A model generated the notes under the pieces. It searched no databases. It was given only the letters and a program-made list of their open reading frames with translations, and was not told where the DNA came from. From positions 1,486,001 to 1,550,000 of the forward strand of contig NC_003062.2 in NCBI RefSeq assembly GCF_000092025.1: 64,000 nt of DNA. The letters are read 5' to 3'. The translations under genes and the position numbers were made by a program. The stretch comes from Agrobacterium fabrum str. C58 (lineage in GTDB: Bacteria > Pseudomonadota > Alphaproteobacteria > Rhizobiales > Rhizobiaceae). The stretch's first letter is position 1. Every line of letters begins with the position of its first letter. Below are positions 27,408-36,139 of the stretch, piece by piece.

Positions 27408-29891
27408 ATGATTTCTTCCTCCACGCCCGAAACCGTCATCGATCTGGCCGGGCTCTGGCACTTGGCCTCAGTGGAAGGAGACCATGCCACCGAGATTTCC
27501 ATTCCGGGCGATATTCACTCCGCGCTCAAAAATGCCGCCATCATTCCCGACCCCTATCACGGCGCCAACGAGAAGGCCGTTCAATGGGTTGCACAGCAGG
27601 ACTGGATCATCGAGAGGACCTTCATCCTCGATGATGCTGAGGCGAGCTGGTATCTCGATATCGATTATCTCGACACCGTCGCCATCGTCTTCGTCAACGA
27701 CGTTCCGGTCCTAAGCGCCGACAATTGCTTCCGCCGTTACCGGCCCGATATTTCCCGTGCCGTGCGGCCGGGTGAAAACACCATCCGAATCCATTTCCAT
27801 TCCAACATCACGGCTGGCGCGGAGCGGCAGGCGCGGCAGCCCTTTTATATTCCCTATCACCCCGGCAATTCGCCGATCGCCAATGGCAACATGCTGCGCA
27901 AGCCGCAATGCCATTTCGGCTGGGACTGGAACATCGCGATTGCGCCGCTTGGCCTTTACGGCAAAATCCTGCTGAAACGCCTCGATACCGCCCGCATCGA
28001 ACACGTCGTCAGCTCGCAGCACCATGTCGAAGGCGGCGTCGAGCTGCATGTGGCCGTCACGCTGTTTGCCGAGGGACCGGCGAGCCTGCCGGTCTATCTG
28101 TCGCTGGGCGACGAAAGGCTGCGGCTGGAGTGCGGCGTCGGCGCTGGCGAAACGGTGGTACGCCACGTCTTCTTCGTTGAAAATCCAGACCTCTGGTGGC
28201 CGGCCGGCAGTGGCGAGCAGACGCTCTACAAACTCACGGTGGAACTGCCGGATGAAACCGTCACCCGCCAGATCGGCTTTCGAACCATCGAGCTTCTGAC
28301 CGACAAGGATGAGGCTGGCAGCCGCTTCGCCTTCCGCATCAATGGCCGGGAAATCTTCTGCCGCGGCGCCAACTGGATTCCGGCCGACGCGCTCTATTCG
28401 CTGACCAGCCGCGAAAAGACCGAAGATCTCCTCTGCTCCGCGGTCGAGGCCAACATGAACATGATCCGCGTCTGGGGCGGCGGCTTTTATGAGGAAGACT
28501 GGTTCTACGATCTCTGCGACCGTCTTGGCCTGCTGGTCTGGCAGGACTTCATGTTCGCCTGCAATCTTTACCCCTGCAGCGAGGATTTTCTCGACAATGT
28601 CGAGCATGAGGTCGACTATCAGGTGAAACGCCTCTCCTCGCATCCCTCCATCGCGCTCTGGTGCGGCGATAACGAACTGGTGGGTGCGCTGACCTGGTTC
28701 GACGAATCCCGCAACAATCGCGACCGCTATCTTGTTGCTTACGACCGGTTGAACCGCACCATCGAAAAAGCACTGAAAAAAGCCACTCCCGAAGCGCTCT
28801 GGTGGCCATCGAGCCCAGCCTCTGGTTATCTGGATTATGGCGATGCCTGGCACGCGGATGGTTCCGGCGACATGCATTACTGGTCCGTCTGGCACGAGAA
28901 CAAGTCGTTCGACAATTACCATCAGGTGAAACCGCGTTTCTGCTCCGAATTCGGTTTCCAGTCCTATACGTCGATGCCCGTCATCCGCACCTATGCGGAG
29001 GACAAGGACATGAACATCGCCTCCCCGGTCATCGAGCTGCACCAGAAGAATGTCGGCGGCAATGAACGCATTGCCGGCACCATGTTCCGCTATTTCCGCT
29101 TCCCCAGGGATTTCGAAAACTTCGTTTACCTCAGCCAGGTGCAGCAGGCGCTGGCGATCCGCACCGCCGTCGATTACTGGCGGTCGCTGAAACCCCATTG
29201 CATGGGCACGCTTTACTGGCAGCTGAACGACACCTGGCCGGTCGCCTCATGGTCGAGCCTCGATTATGGCGGCGGCTGGAAGGCACTGCACTATGCCGCC
29301 CGCCGTTTCTTCCAGCCGGTCGCGGTGTCGGCCATCCCTTCGGCAGATGGACGCCGGGTGACTTTCTCCATGGTCAACGACACGGCGGAGGATGTCGAGA
29401 TCGACATGAACATCGTCGCACTCGCCATGGACGGCAACCGTGTGCCGCTGAAATCCGCCAATGGGACTTGCACGAGCGACAAGGCTGCGACGCTGACCGA
29501 TATCGACATGGACAGCCTGCCTGATGGCGCGATCCTCGCGTGGAACTTTATCGCCTCCAATGGCATGACCGGCGAAGGTCATCATGTGCGCGACACCTAC
29601 AAGGCGCTGGAGCTTCAGCCCGCCGGCCTGGAATTTTCCGTTGGCCCGCTGAAAAACGGCCAATTCGAAATCGATGTCACCGCCGCCGGTCTCGCGCTCT
29701 TCATCATGCTGGAGGCAGATCAGCCCGGACGGTACTCCGACAACCTTTTCGACCTTGCAGCGGGCGAAACGCGTCGCATCATCTTCACCCCGAAGGGGGC
29801 AGGCCCCCAGCCGCATTTCCGTATCTTCGATCTTCATACCTGCCAATCCTCGCCCAATCCCGGCATTGAAACCATGCGGAGAAAGGCATAA
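27408..29891 (+). CDS. Beta-mannosidase (glycoside hydrolase family 2)
   Basis: The enzyme should release mannose from beta-mannosides. The 827-aa product has the GH2 arrangement: jelly-roll sugar-binding domain, immunoglobulin-like domain and a TIM barrel. The acid/base glutamate is in WCGDNE (residue 423) and the nucleophile in RFCSEFGFQS (residue 514), and CMGTLYWQLNDTWPVASWSS is typical of beta-mannosidases rather than beta-galactosidases. ATG at 27408 follows CAGGG; ATG at 27393 would add five residues. There is no signal peptide, so substrates must be imported, yet no sugar transporter is nearby. An aldo/keto reductase follows after 103 bases. Confidence 0.9.
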   Translation: MISSSTPETVIDLAGLWHLASVEGDHATEISIPGDIHSALKNAAIIPDPYHGANEKAVQWVAQQDWIIERTFILDDAEASWYLDIDYLDTVAIVFVNDVPVLSADNCFRRYRPDISRAVRPGENTIRIHFHSNITAGAERQARQPFYIPYHPGNSPIANGNMLRKPQCHFGWDWNIAIAPLGLYGKILLKRLDTARIEHVVSSQHHVEGGVELHVAVTLFAEGPASLPVYLSLGDERLRLECGVGAGETVVRHVFFVENPDLWWPAGSGEQTLYKLTVELPDETVTRQIGFRTIELLTDKDEAGSRFAFRINGREIFCRGANWIPADALYSLTSREKTEDLLCSAVEANMNMIRVWGGGFYEEDWFYDLCDRLGLLVWQDFMFACNLYPCSEDFLDNVEHEVDYQVKRLSSHPSIALWCGDNELVGALTWFDESRNNRDRYLVAYDRLNRTIEKALKKATPEALWWPSSPASGYLDYGDAWHADGSGDMHYWSVWHENKSFDNYHQVKPRFCSEFGFQSYTSMPVIRTYAEDKDMNIASPVIELHQKNVGGNERIAGTMFRYFRFPRDFENFVYLSQVQQALAIRTAVDYWRSLKPHCMGTLYWQLNDTWPVASWSSLDYGGGWKALHYAARRFFQPVAVSAIPSADGRRVTFSMVNDTAEDVEIDMNIVALAMDGNRVPLKSANGTCTSDKAATLTDIDMDSLPDGAILAWNFIASNGMTGEGHHVRDTYKALELQPAGLEFSVGPLKNGQFEIDVTAAGLALFIMLEADQPGRYSDNLFDLAAGETRRIIFTPKGAGPQPHFRIFDLHTCQSSPNPGIETMRRKA

Positions 29892-29994
29892 CCATCCCTC
29901 TTGGGAATGACAGGGGCGCCCGCGCCTGTTTTCATCGATTCAAAGGGTTGCCGGGTTCTCCGGCAGCCAGTCATCAGCAAGTGGAGGAAGACCC

Positions 29995-31026
29995 ATGGTT
30001 TGGCAACCGGCCGAAAACCGATACGCATCCATGAAATACAATCATTGCGGCAAGACCGGCCTGAAACTGCCGGCGATTTCGCTCGGCCTCTGGCACAATT
30101 TCGGCAACGACACGCCGCACCAGACGAAACAGGCTATTTGCCGCCGGGCCTTCGATCTCGGTATCACCCATTTCGATCTCGCCAACAATTACGGCCCACC
30201 GCCCGGTAGCGCCGAAACCGCCTTCGGTGAAATCCTGAAGACGGATTTCAGAGGCTACCGTGACGAAATGATCATCTCGTCCAAGGCCGGTTACAACATG
30301 TGGCCCGGCCCTTATGGCGAATGGGGCAGCCGCAAATATCTGATCTCATCCTGCGACCAGAGCCTTAAGCGCATGGGGCTGGACTACGTCGATATCTTCT
30401 ATTCCCACCGTTTCGACCCTAACACACCGCTTGAGGAAACCTGCGGCGCGCTGGACCAGATCGTGCGCTCCGGCAAGGCGCTCTATGTCGGCATCTCCTC
30501 CTACAACTCGAAGCGCACCCGCGAGGCCGCCGCTATCCTGAAGGATCTCGGCACGCCCTGCATCATCCACCAGCCGAGCTATTCGATGATCAACCGCTGG
30601 ATCGAGGAAGACGGTCTTGTCGATACGCTGGAAGAACTGGGTATCGGCTCCATCGTCTTTTCGCCGCTGGCGCAGGGCATGCTGACGACGAAATATCTGG
30701 GCGGTGTGCCGGATGGCAGCCGTGCCTCACAGAGCAAGTCACTCAACCCGGCCTTCCTCAACGAGCGCAATGTCGAAAACATCCGCGCGCTGAACAGCAT
30801 TGCCGAGCGGCGTGGCCAGACGCTGGCGCAGATGGCAATTGCCTGGGTTCTGCGCGGCGGCCGCATTACCTCAGCATTGATTGGCGCAAGCCGTGTCGAA
30901 CAGGTCGAGGACTGCGTGAAAGCACTCGATAATGCCGAGTTCTCTACCGAGGAGCTGGCCGAAATCGACCGTTACGCCAAGGATGCGGATATCAACCTCT
31001 GGGCAAAATCTGCCGAACGCGTCTGA
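29995..31026 (+). CDS. Aldo/keto reductase, YghZ (L-glyceraldehyde 3-phosphate reductase) type
   Basis: The 343-aa product matches the YghZ/Gpr subgroup: MVWQPAENRY, GLKLPAISLGLWHNFGND, the catalytic Tyr region DLANNYGPPPGSAE, and SSKAGYNMWPGPYGEWGSRK. In E. coli this protein reduces L-glyceraldehyde 3-phosphate and methylglyoxal with NADPH. The protein is cytosolic. It lies behind the beta-mannosidase in the same direction and may share its transcript; a role in removing reactive sugars is an inference. A GC-rich hairpin follows at 31037-31064. Confidence 0.88.
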   Translation: MVWQPAENRYASMKYNHCGKTGLKLPAISLGLWHNFGNDTPHQTKQAICRRAFDLGITHFDLANNYGPPPGSAETAFGEILKTDFRGYRDEMIISSKAGYNMWPGPYGEWGSRKYLISSCDQSLKRMGLDYVDIFYSHRFDPNTPLEETCGALDQIVRSGKALYVGISSYNSKRTREAAAILKDLGTPCIIHQPSYSMINRWIEEDGLVDTLEELGIGSIVFSPLAQGMLTTKYLGGVPDGSRASQSKSLNPAFLNERNVENIRALNSIAERRGQTLAQMAIAWVLRGGRITSALIGASRVEQVEDCVKALDNAEFSTEELAEIDRYAKDADINLWAKSAERV

Positions 31027-31217
31027 CGTATTAAACAGACCGTCCGGTCTCCGCCGGGCGGTCTAAAACTCCAAGAGCGGAACTTATGTCTGCAACTGAA
31101 AGATTAACGTCCGAACCTAACCATTAACAACCATTACATAAATGTAATTTTAAATTCAGTTTCCGTTCATTCGTTTATTCGTAAGTTCTCCTCATCGAAA
31201 CACGAGAGGAAACTTCC

Positions 31218-31544
31218 ATGAAAAAGTTCGTCACCATTCTTCTGGCAGCCACCGTTCTTGCAGCACCGATGGCGCAGGCCCAGAGCCGCCACGATGACCG
31301 CCATCGCGGCGTCACCGTCGAACGTCAGGTCACCACCAAGAAGGTCATCGTCAAGAAGCACCGCTGGGATCGCGGCCAACGCCTTTCGGCCCGCGAGCGC
31401 CGCAACATGGTGGACCGCCGTGACTACCGCCGTTACCACCTCGCAGAACCGCGCCGCGACCAGCGCTGGGTCCGCGTCGACAACCAGTTCCTCCTCATCA
31501 ACGCCGTCAGCGGCCTGATCGTCGGCCTCGCCGCCGCCCGCTGA
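31218..31544 (+). CDS. RcnB-family small periplasmic protein
   Basis: The 108-aa product has a signal peptide (1-22, ending AQAQ), a very basic middle (DDRHRGVTVERQVTTKK, KKHRWDRGQRLS, RRDYRRYHL) and the C-terminal DQRWVRVDNQFLLINAVSGLIVGL that marks the RcnB/YohN family. RcnB tunes nickel and cobalt homeostasis in E. coli, but the rhizobial members are short and Arg-rich and their role is untested. GAGAGGAAAC precedes the ATG. Confidence 0.8.
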   Translation: MKKFVTILLAATVLAAPMAQAQSRHDDRHRGVTVERQVTTKKVIVKKHRWDRGQRLSARERRNMVDRRDYRRYHLAEPRRDQRWVRVDNQFLLINAVSGLIVGLAAAR

Positions 31545-31565
31545 GTTGAACCATAAACCGAAATG

Positions 31566-31595
31566 AAAAAGGCCCGCTTGCGCGGGCCTTTTGTT
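31566..31595. terminator. Bidirectional terminator between the RcnB-like gene and gnd
   Basis: GGCCCGC (31571-31577) pairs with GCGGGCC (31582-31588) across a TTGC loop, with A-run before and T-run after. It lies between converging stop codons at 31544 and 31611. Confidence 0.85.
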
Positions 31596-31610
31596 TGTCG
31601 TTTCAGCCGA

Positions 31611-33041
31611 TCAAAAAATATCGGCGCCGCTACCCCATGGGCCGTGCGGCTTGTCCACACCATCGGTGCGTTCAAAACCATGTGCACCGAAGAAATCGCG
31701 CTGTGCCTGAATGAGGTTGGCGCTGCCGCGACCACGGCGATAGGCGTCGAAATAACCGAGCGCCGAAGCAAGCGCCGAAACCGGCAGACCGGAGAGCACG
31801 GCGTAAGACACCACACGGCGCAGCGGCGCGTCGGTATCCTTGACGATGGCGGAGAAGGCCGGCGTCACGATGAGGTTGGCCACATGCGGATCCTTGGTAA
31901 AGGCCGAGGTGATCTCATCAAGGAATTCCGAGCGGATGATGCAGCCGGCGCGCCAGATGCGGGCAATCGTCGGCATCGGCAGGTTCCAGTTGAACTCCTT
32001 CGAAGCAGCCGACATGATGGCGAAGCCCTGGGCGTAAGCACCGACCTTGGCGGCCAGAAGCGCGCTTTCCAGATCGGCGATGAAGGCCTTTTTGTCGGCG
32101 GGGGCCGCTGCGAGGGTCGGCAGGCCGAAGATCTTCTCGGCAGCTTCACGCTCATCCTTCTGCGACGACAGGATACGGGCAGCCACGGCCGCCTCGATGG
32201 CGGTTGCAGCGACGCCCATGTTCTGGGCTTCGATGACCGACCACTTGCCTGTGCCCTTCTGGCCGGCCTTGTCGAGGATCAGATCGACCATCGGCTTGCC
32301 GGTGATCGGATCGGCAGCGCGCAGAACCTTCTCGGTGATTTCGATCAGGTAGGAATTCAGGCGGCCCTTGTTCCATTCGGCAAACACGTCGGCGATCTCG
32401 ACGGCGCTCATTTTCAGGCCATCACGCAGGATGCCGTAGATTTCGGCAATCATCTGCATGTCGGCATATTCGATGCCGTTATGGATGGTCTTGACGAAAT
32501 GACCAGCACCGTCATTGCCGAGCCATGCCACGCACGGATCGTCATTATACTTGGCGGAAATGGAGGTCAGAACCTTTTCGACGCGCTTCCAGCTATCCTC
32601 GGTGCCGCCAACCATGATCGACGGTCCATGGCGCGCACCTTCTTCACCGCCGGAAACGCCCATGCCGATAAAGGTCAGGCCGCTATCCTTGAGGTTATCG
32701 AAACGGCGGATCGTATCGCGGAAGTTGGCATTGCCGGCATCGATCATGATGTCGCCGTTGGCCAGATGCGGTTTCAGGATTTCCATCTGCTGGTCGACCG
32801 GATCGCCTGCCTTGATCATGATGATGATCGGGCGCGGAGGACGAATGGCGGCGACGAATTCCTCGATGGTTTCGCAGGGAATGATCTGACCCTGCAGTTC
32901 GCCCGCATCAGCGTAGAATTTTCGTGTAACTTCCGGGGTTCGGTTGAATACGGCAATCTTGTTGCCCTTTTCTGCGATGTTCAACGCCAGGTTCGAGCCC
33001 ATGACGCCGAGACCGATCAAACCGATTTCTGCCTGTTCCAC
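31611..33041 (-). CDS. gnd: 6-phosphogluconate dehydrogenase, decarboxylating
   Basis: Gnd converts 6-phosphogluconate to ribulose 5-phosphate with NADP in the oxidative pentose phosphate pathway. The 476-aa product has the N-terminal Rossmann motif GLGVMGSNLALNIAEKG, the substrate motif VSGGEEGARHGPS, the catalytic Lys/Asn region GAGHFVKTIHNGIEYADMQ and a full C-terminal helical domain. Length is that of the long NADP-dependent form. Confidence 0.96.
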   Translation of the reverse strand: MEQAEIGLIGLGVMGSNLALNIAEKGNKIAVFNRTPEVTRKFYADAGELQGQIIPCETIEEFVAAIRPPRPIIIMIKAGDPVDQQMEILKPHLANGDIMIDAGNANFRDTIRRFDNLKDSGLTFIGMGVSGGEEGARHGPSIMVGGTEDSWKRVEKVLTSISAKYNDDPCVAWLGNDGAGHFVKTIHNGIEYADMQMIAEIYGILRDGLKMSAVEIADVFAEWNKGRLNSYLIEITEKVLRAADPITGKPMVDLILDKAGQKGTGKWSVIEAQNMGVAATAIEAAVAARILSSQKDEREAAEKIFGLPTLAAAPADKKAFIADLESALLAAKVGAYAQGFAIMSAASKEFNWNLPMPTIARIWRAGCIIRSEFLDEITSAFTKDPHVANLIVTPAFSAIVKDTDAPLRRVVSYAVLSGLPVSALASALGYFDAYRRGRGSANLIQAQRDFFGAHGFERTDGVDKPHGPWGSGADIF

Positions 33042-33192
33042 GGATGTGCCTCCATCTTGCTTTTAGGTGGTCGTGTTGTGGCACTGTAATAGGCAAACGG
33101 CAAGGCTAGGGGCGACTGAAACGATTAAATTTTGATGACGCAAGTCAGCTTTGCATATTTGCGGCAGGTCGAGGCAGCAACCTCACCTGCCC

Positions 33193-33354
33193 TCAAGATG
33201 GTGGCCGAGGCCGGTCATCGCCGTCTTCTATTACCCGCCAGGCCGCCCCGTCCATATCCTCATATTGACCTGAGCGCACCGACCAGAGGAAGGCGAAAAG
33301 CCCGAGCGCGCCCAGGAACAGCGCGACGGGAATGAGATAGATCAGCATGTTCAT
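33193..33354 (-). CDS. fixS: cbb3 oxidase maturation protein CcoS/FixS (53 aa)
   Basis: A 53-residue frame opens at ATG 33354, inside the last codon of the copper ATPase gene (ATGA overlap), and encodes one membrane span (LIYLIPVALFLGALGLFAFLW, stated as residues 4-24) followed by the CcoS motif SGQYEDMDGAAWRVI. CcoS is needed for cofactor insertion into cbb3 oxidase. An in-frame ATG at 33348 would drop two residues. It is the last gene of fixGHIS, completing the assembly set. Confidence 0.9.
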   Translation of the reverse strand: MNMLIYLIPVALFLGALGLFAFLWSVRSGQYEDMDGAAWRVIEDGDDRPRPPS

Positions 33355-35642
33355 GCCAGTTGCGCCCCCTCGCCCGTAAATCCCGACTTCGCTTCCTTCT
33401 GAGGGAGAATAGTGTCAGCAGCACCGGCAAGGCGCAGCGCATTGGCAACGACGATCAGCGAAGATGTCGACATGGCAATGGCCGCAATCATCGGCGTCGC
33501 ATAACCGGCAATCGCAATCGGTACGGCGATGATATTGTAGCCGATGGCAAGCGCAAAGTTCTGCCGGATGAGGTTGCCGGCTCGCTGCGACGTCTCGATC
33601 GCGAAAGGTACGGCATCGAGATCTTCCTGCATAAACACGAAATCGGCGGCCTGCCGGCCAATATCGGCGGCGGTGGCGGGCGCCATAGATACGTGGGCGG
33701 CGGCAAGCGCTGGCGCGTCGTTGATACCATCCCCGACCATCAGCACCCTGTGCCCCTCGCCGGCAAGCGCGGCACAGCGCGCCGCCTTGTCCTTCGGCGA
33801 CAGGTCCGCGCGCCAGTTGCCGATCCCCAGCCGCTGCGCCATCGCACTGACGGCGGCGGCCCGGTCACCCGAGACGATTTCCTGCGCAAGGCCCCGCACA
33901 GACAGGCTGCGCAATGCCGCAATAGCACCCGCGCGCGGATTGTCCTCGAAGCCGAAGCTCGCCAGATGCCGGCCGTCGAGAGACAGCACCACTTCCGACC
34001 GCGCATCGCCATTGTTGATCCGTGTCTCATCCGGGCAGGCGAAACGGCGATTGCCGAGCCGGTAAGTGCCGGCTTCCGTCTCGGCCTCGACACCCGACCC
34101 CGGAATTTCCCGCACCGCCTCATAGGCTGGCAAGGCACCATTATAGGCGGCATGCAGGGCTTTCGAGAGAGGATGGCGCGAATGGGCAGCGAGCCCCGCC
34201 GCAATCGCCATGATGGCCGGCTTCACATCTGCGGTCTCGACCAGCCTAGGCTTGCCGACGGTCAAGGTCCCGGTCTTGTCGAACAGCACGGTATCGATCT
34301 CCGAAAGACGCTCCATGGCCGAGCCTTCCTTGACCATGATGCCACGCCGAAAAAGCCTTCCTGCGGCCACCACCTGCACGACTGGAACAGCAAGGCCGAG
34401 CGCGCAGGGGCAGGTTATGATGAGAACAGCAATGGCGATCAGCATCGCCTGTTTCCAGTCACCGCCGAAAATGCCCCAGCCGAGAAACGTCACCAGCGCC
34501 AGAAGATGCACCACGGGCGAATAATAGCTCGCGGCACGGTCGGCGATACGCCGGTAACGCGCGCGCCCGCCTTCGGCCGCCTCCATCAACCCGATCACTT
34601 CCGACAGGAAAGAATCCTTTGCGGACGCGGTTACCCGGGCGACAAGCGACCCGGTGAGATTGAGCGTGCCGGCCTGCAGGCTGTCGCCGGCCACGACGCG
34701 GCGCGGCGCGCTTTCACCATTGACGATGGACATGTCGAGATCGCTGCTGCCGCAGACCACCACGGCATCCACCGCCACCCGGTCACCCGCCGCAATCGCA
34801 ATCGACATTCCAGGTTCGATATCCGCAAGCGGCCGGTAGTCCCGGACCCCGTCTGCATCGATCACCGTTGCCCCTCGCGGCGAAAGCCGGGCCAATCCGG
34901 CAATGGCGGAGCGCGCCTTGTCGCGCATGATATGGTCCAGCGTGCGGCCGATCAGCAGGAAGAACAGCAGCGACACGGTCGCATCGAACCACGCATGTTC
35001 GCCGTGATGAATGGTCTCCCACAGCGAAACGGCATAGGAGAGCGTGATGGCGAGCGCAATCGGCACATCCATGTTGGTGCGGCCGTGTTTCAGCGCGTTC
35101 CAGGCCGACTGGTAAAAGAAACGCCCGCCATAGATCAGCGCCGGCGCGGCGATCATCGCCGATATCCAGTGGAACATGTCACGCGTCGCGGCATCCGCCC
35201 CCGACCAGACGGAGACCGACAGAAGCATGATATTGGCGGAAGCAAAGCCGCACAGCGCCACCGCCCTGATCAGCTGCGAGCGCAAGGCGTATGAAGCATC
35301 CTGCCCGCTGGCGAAAAGATGTATGCGATATCCCGTCGCAAGGATGGCGCGGGCAATGTCGGCGGGATCGGTCCTGACGCCATTGACCTCTTCTTTCCAG
35401 ACAACCGCCACACGTTTCGAAGACAGGTTCACCCGCGCCCGCTCCACTTGGCCGAGACGGCCGAGCGCGGTCTCGATGGTGGTGATGCAGGCGCCGCAAT
35501 AAACACCGGGCACGCTAAGATCGGTCTGGCGCAACCCCTGCCCCAGATCGCGGCTCGCCAGCAGCAACTCCTCCGACGATGGCGGATTAAGCGGTTCGCC
35601 GAGCTCCAGCGAACCTTCCGTTCCCGGTGCGCAGCAGCTCAT
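33351..35642 (-). CDS. fixI: Copper-exporting P-type ATPase of cbb3 assembly
   Basis: FixI/CcoI supplies copper for the cbb3 oxidase. The 763-aa product has an N-terminal heavy-metal domain with the CxxC of VYCGACITTIE, about eight membrane spans, the CPC translocation motif (ITCPCALGLAVP), DKTGTLT phosphorylation site and GDGINDAPALAAA hinge. It has an extra cysteine-containing N-terminus (MSCCAPGTEG). The start overlaps fixH and the end overlaps fixS, each by four bases. Confidence 0.95.
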   Translation of the reverse strand: MSCCAPGTEGSLELGEPLNPPSSEELLLASRDLGQGLRQTDLSVPGVYCGACITTIETALGRLGQVERARVNLSSKRVAVVWKEEVNGVRTDPADIARAILATGYRIHLFASGQDASYALRSQLIRAVALCGFASANIMLLSVSVWSGADAATRDMFHWISAMIAAPALIYGGRFFYQSAWNALKHGRTNMDVPIALAITLSYAVSLWETIHHGEHAWFDATVSLLFFLLIGRTLDHIMRDKARSAIAGLARLSPRGATVIDADGVRDYRPLADIEPGMSIAIAAGDRVAVDAVVVCGSSDLDMSIVNGESAPRRVVAGDSLQAGTLNLTGSLVARVTASAKDSFLSEVIGLMEAAEGGRARYRRIADRAASYYSPVVHLLALVTFLGWGIFGGDWKQAMLIAIAVLIITCPCALGLAVPVVQVVAAGRLFRRGIMVKEGSAMERLSEIDTVLFDKTGTLTVGKPRLVETADVKPAIMAIAAGLAAHSRHPLSKALHAAYNGALPAYEAVREIPGSGVEAETEAGTYRLGNRRFACPDETRINNGDARSEVVLSLDGRHLASFGFEDNPRAGAIAALRSLSVRGLAQEIVSGDRAAAVSAMAQRLGIGNWRADLSPKDKAARCAALAGEGHRVLMVGDGINDAPALAAAHVSMAPATAADIGRQAADFVFMQEDLDAVPFAIETSQRAGNLIRQNFALAIGYNIIAVPIAIAGYATPMIAAIAMSTSSLIVVANALRLAGAADTILPQKEAKSGFTGEGAQLA

Positions 35643-36139
35643 TTGCGTCCCCTGATGACGGCGATCCGCGTGCCCTCATGCACGATGATCCTGCCTTCCT
35701 TGACGGCGGTGACCTCGACGATCCACTGACCGGGCAACATGTCATGCGCAGCGGTGAAGACACCCGTCGAAACCGGGGTAAGCTCCATGTCGAAATTCTG
35801 GCTCTCACCAACAGGCCGGCGGAAATGCGCCGTCACCGTATCCGTGTCGACGGGGCCGGTTTCGGGATGAAACACCTCATAGCGCACGGTCTTTTCATCC
35901 ACCACGAGCCGGCCCTTGATGCCGGTTGCAGCCCTTGCCTTGGCGGCTTCCGCCTTGGCGTTGAACTGCTGGCTGGCCACATAGGTGTTGGGCACGACAA
36001 GCCCGCTCCAGCTGTGGACCGCGTTCCAGGCCATGATCATGTTGACGGTAATGACGGTGCCGAAGAACAGCACCATCACGCCGAGCATGTGCCAGCCGGT
36101 GAAAACAAACCCGGAAGCGCGTTGATTGTTCACTGTCAT
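35639..36139 (-). CDS. fixH: FixH family cbb3 oxidase assembly protein
   Basis: The 166-aa product has one N-terminal membrane span (FTGWHMLGVMVLFFGTVITV, about 13-32) and a periplasmic domain with the VNMIMAWNAVHSWSGLVVPN segment typical of FixH, and a C-terminal immunoglobulin-like part (DMLPGQWIVEVTAVKEG). FixH is required for cbb3 oxidase biogenesis; its exact task is unsettled. It overlaps fixG and fixI by four bases each. Confidence 0.92.
   Translation of the reverse strand: MTVNNQRASGFVFTGWHMLGVMVLFFGTVITVNMIMAWNAVHSWSGLVVPNTYVASQQFNAKAEAAKARAATGIKGRLVVDEKTVRYEVFHPETGPVDTDTVTAHFRRPVGESQNFDMELTPVSTGVFTAAHDMLPGQWIVEVTAVKEGRIIVHEGTRIAVIRGRK

Noticed and set aside
31563-33089. 508-codon plus-strand open frame opposite gnd
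   Set aside because: It spans the bidirectional terminator and mirrors gnd. It has no recognisable motif.
33360-35294. 644-codon plus-strand open frame opposite fixI
   Set aside because: An antisense shadow with Arg/His-rich composition. fixI on the other strand has every motif of a P-type ATPase.
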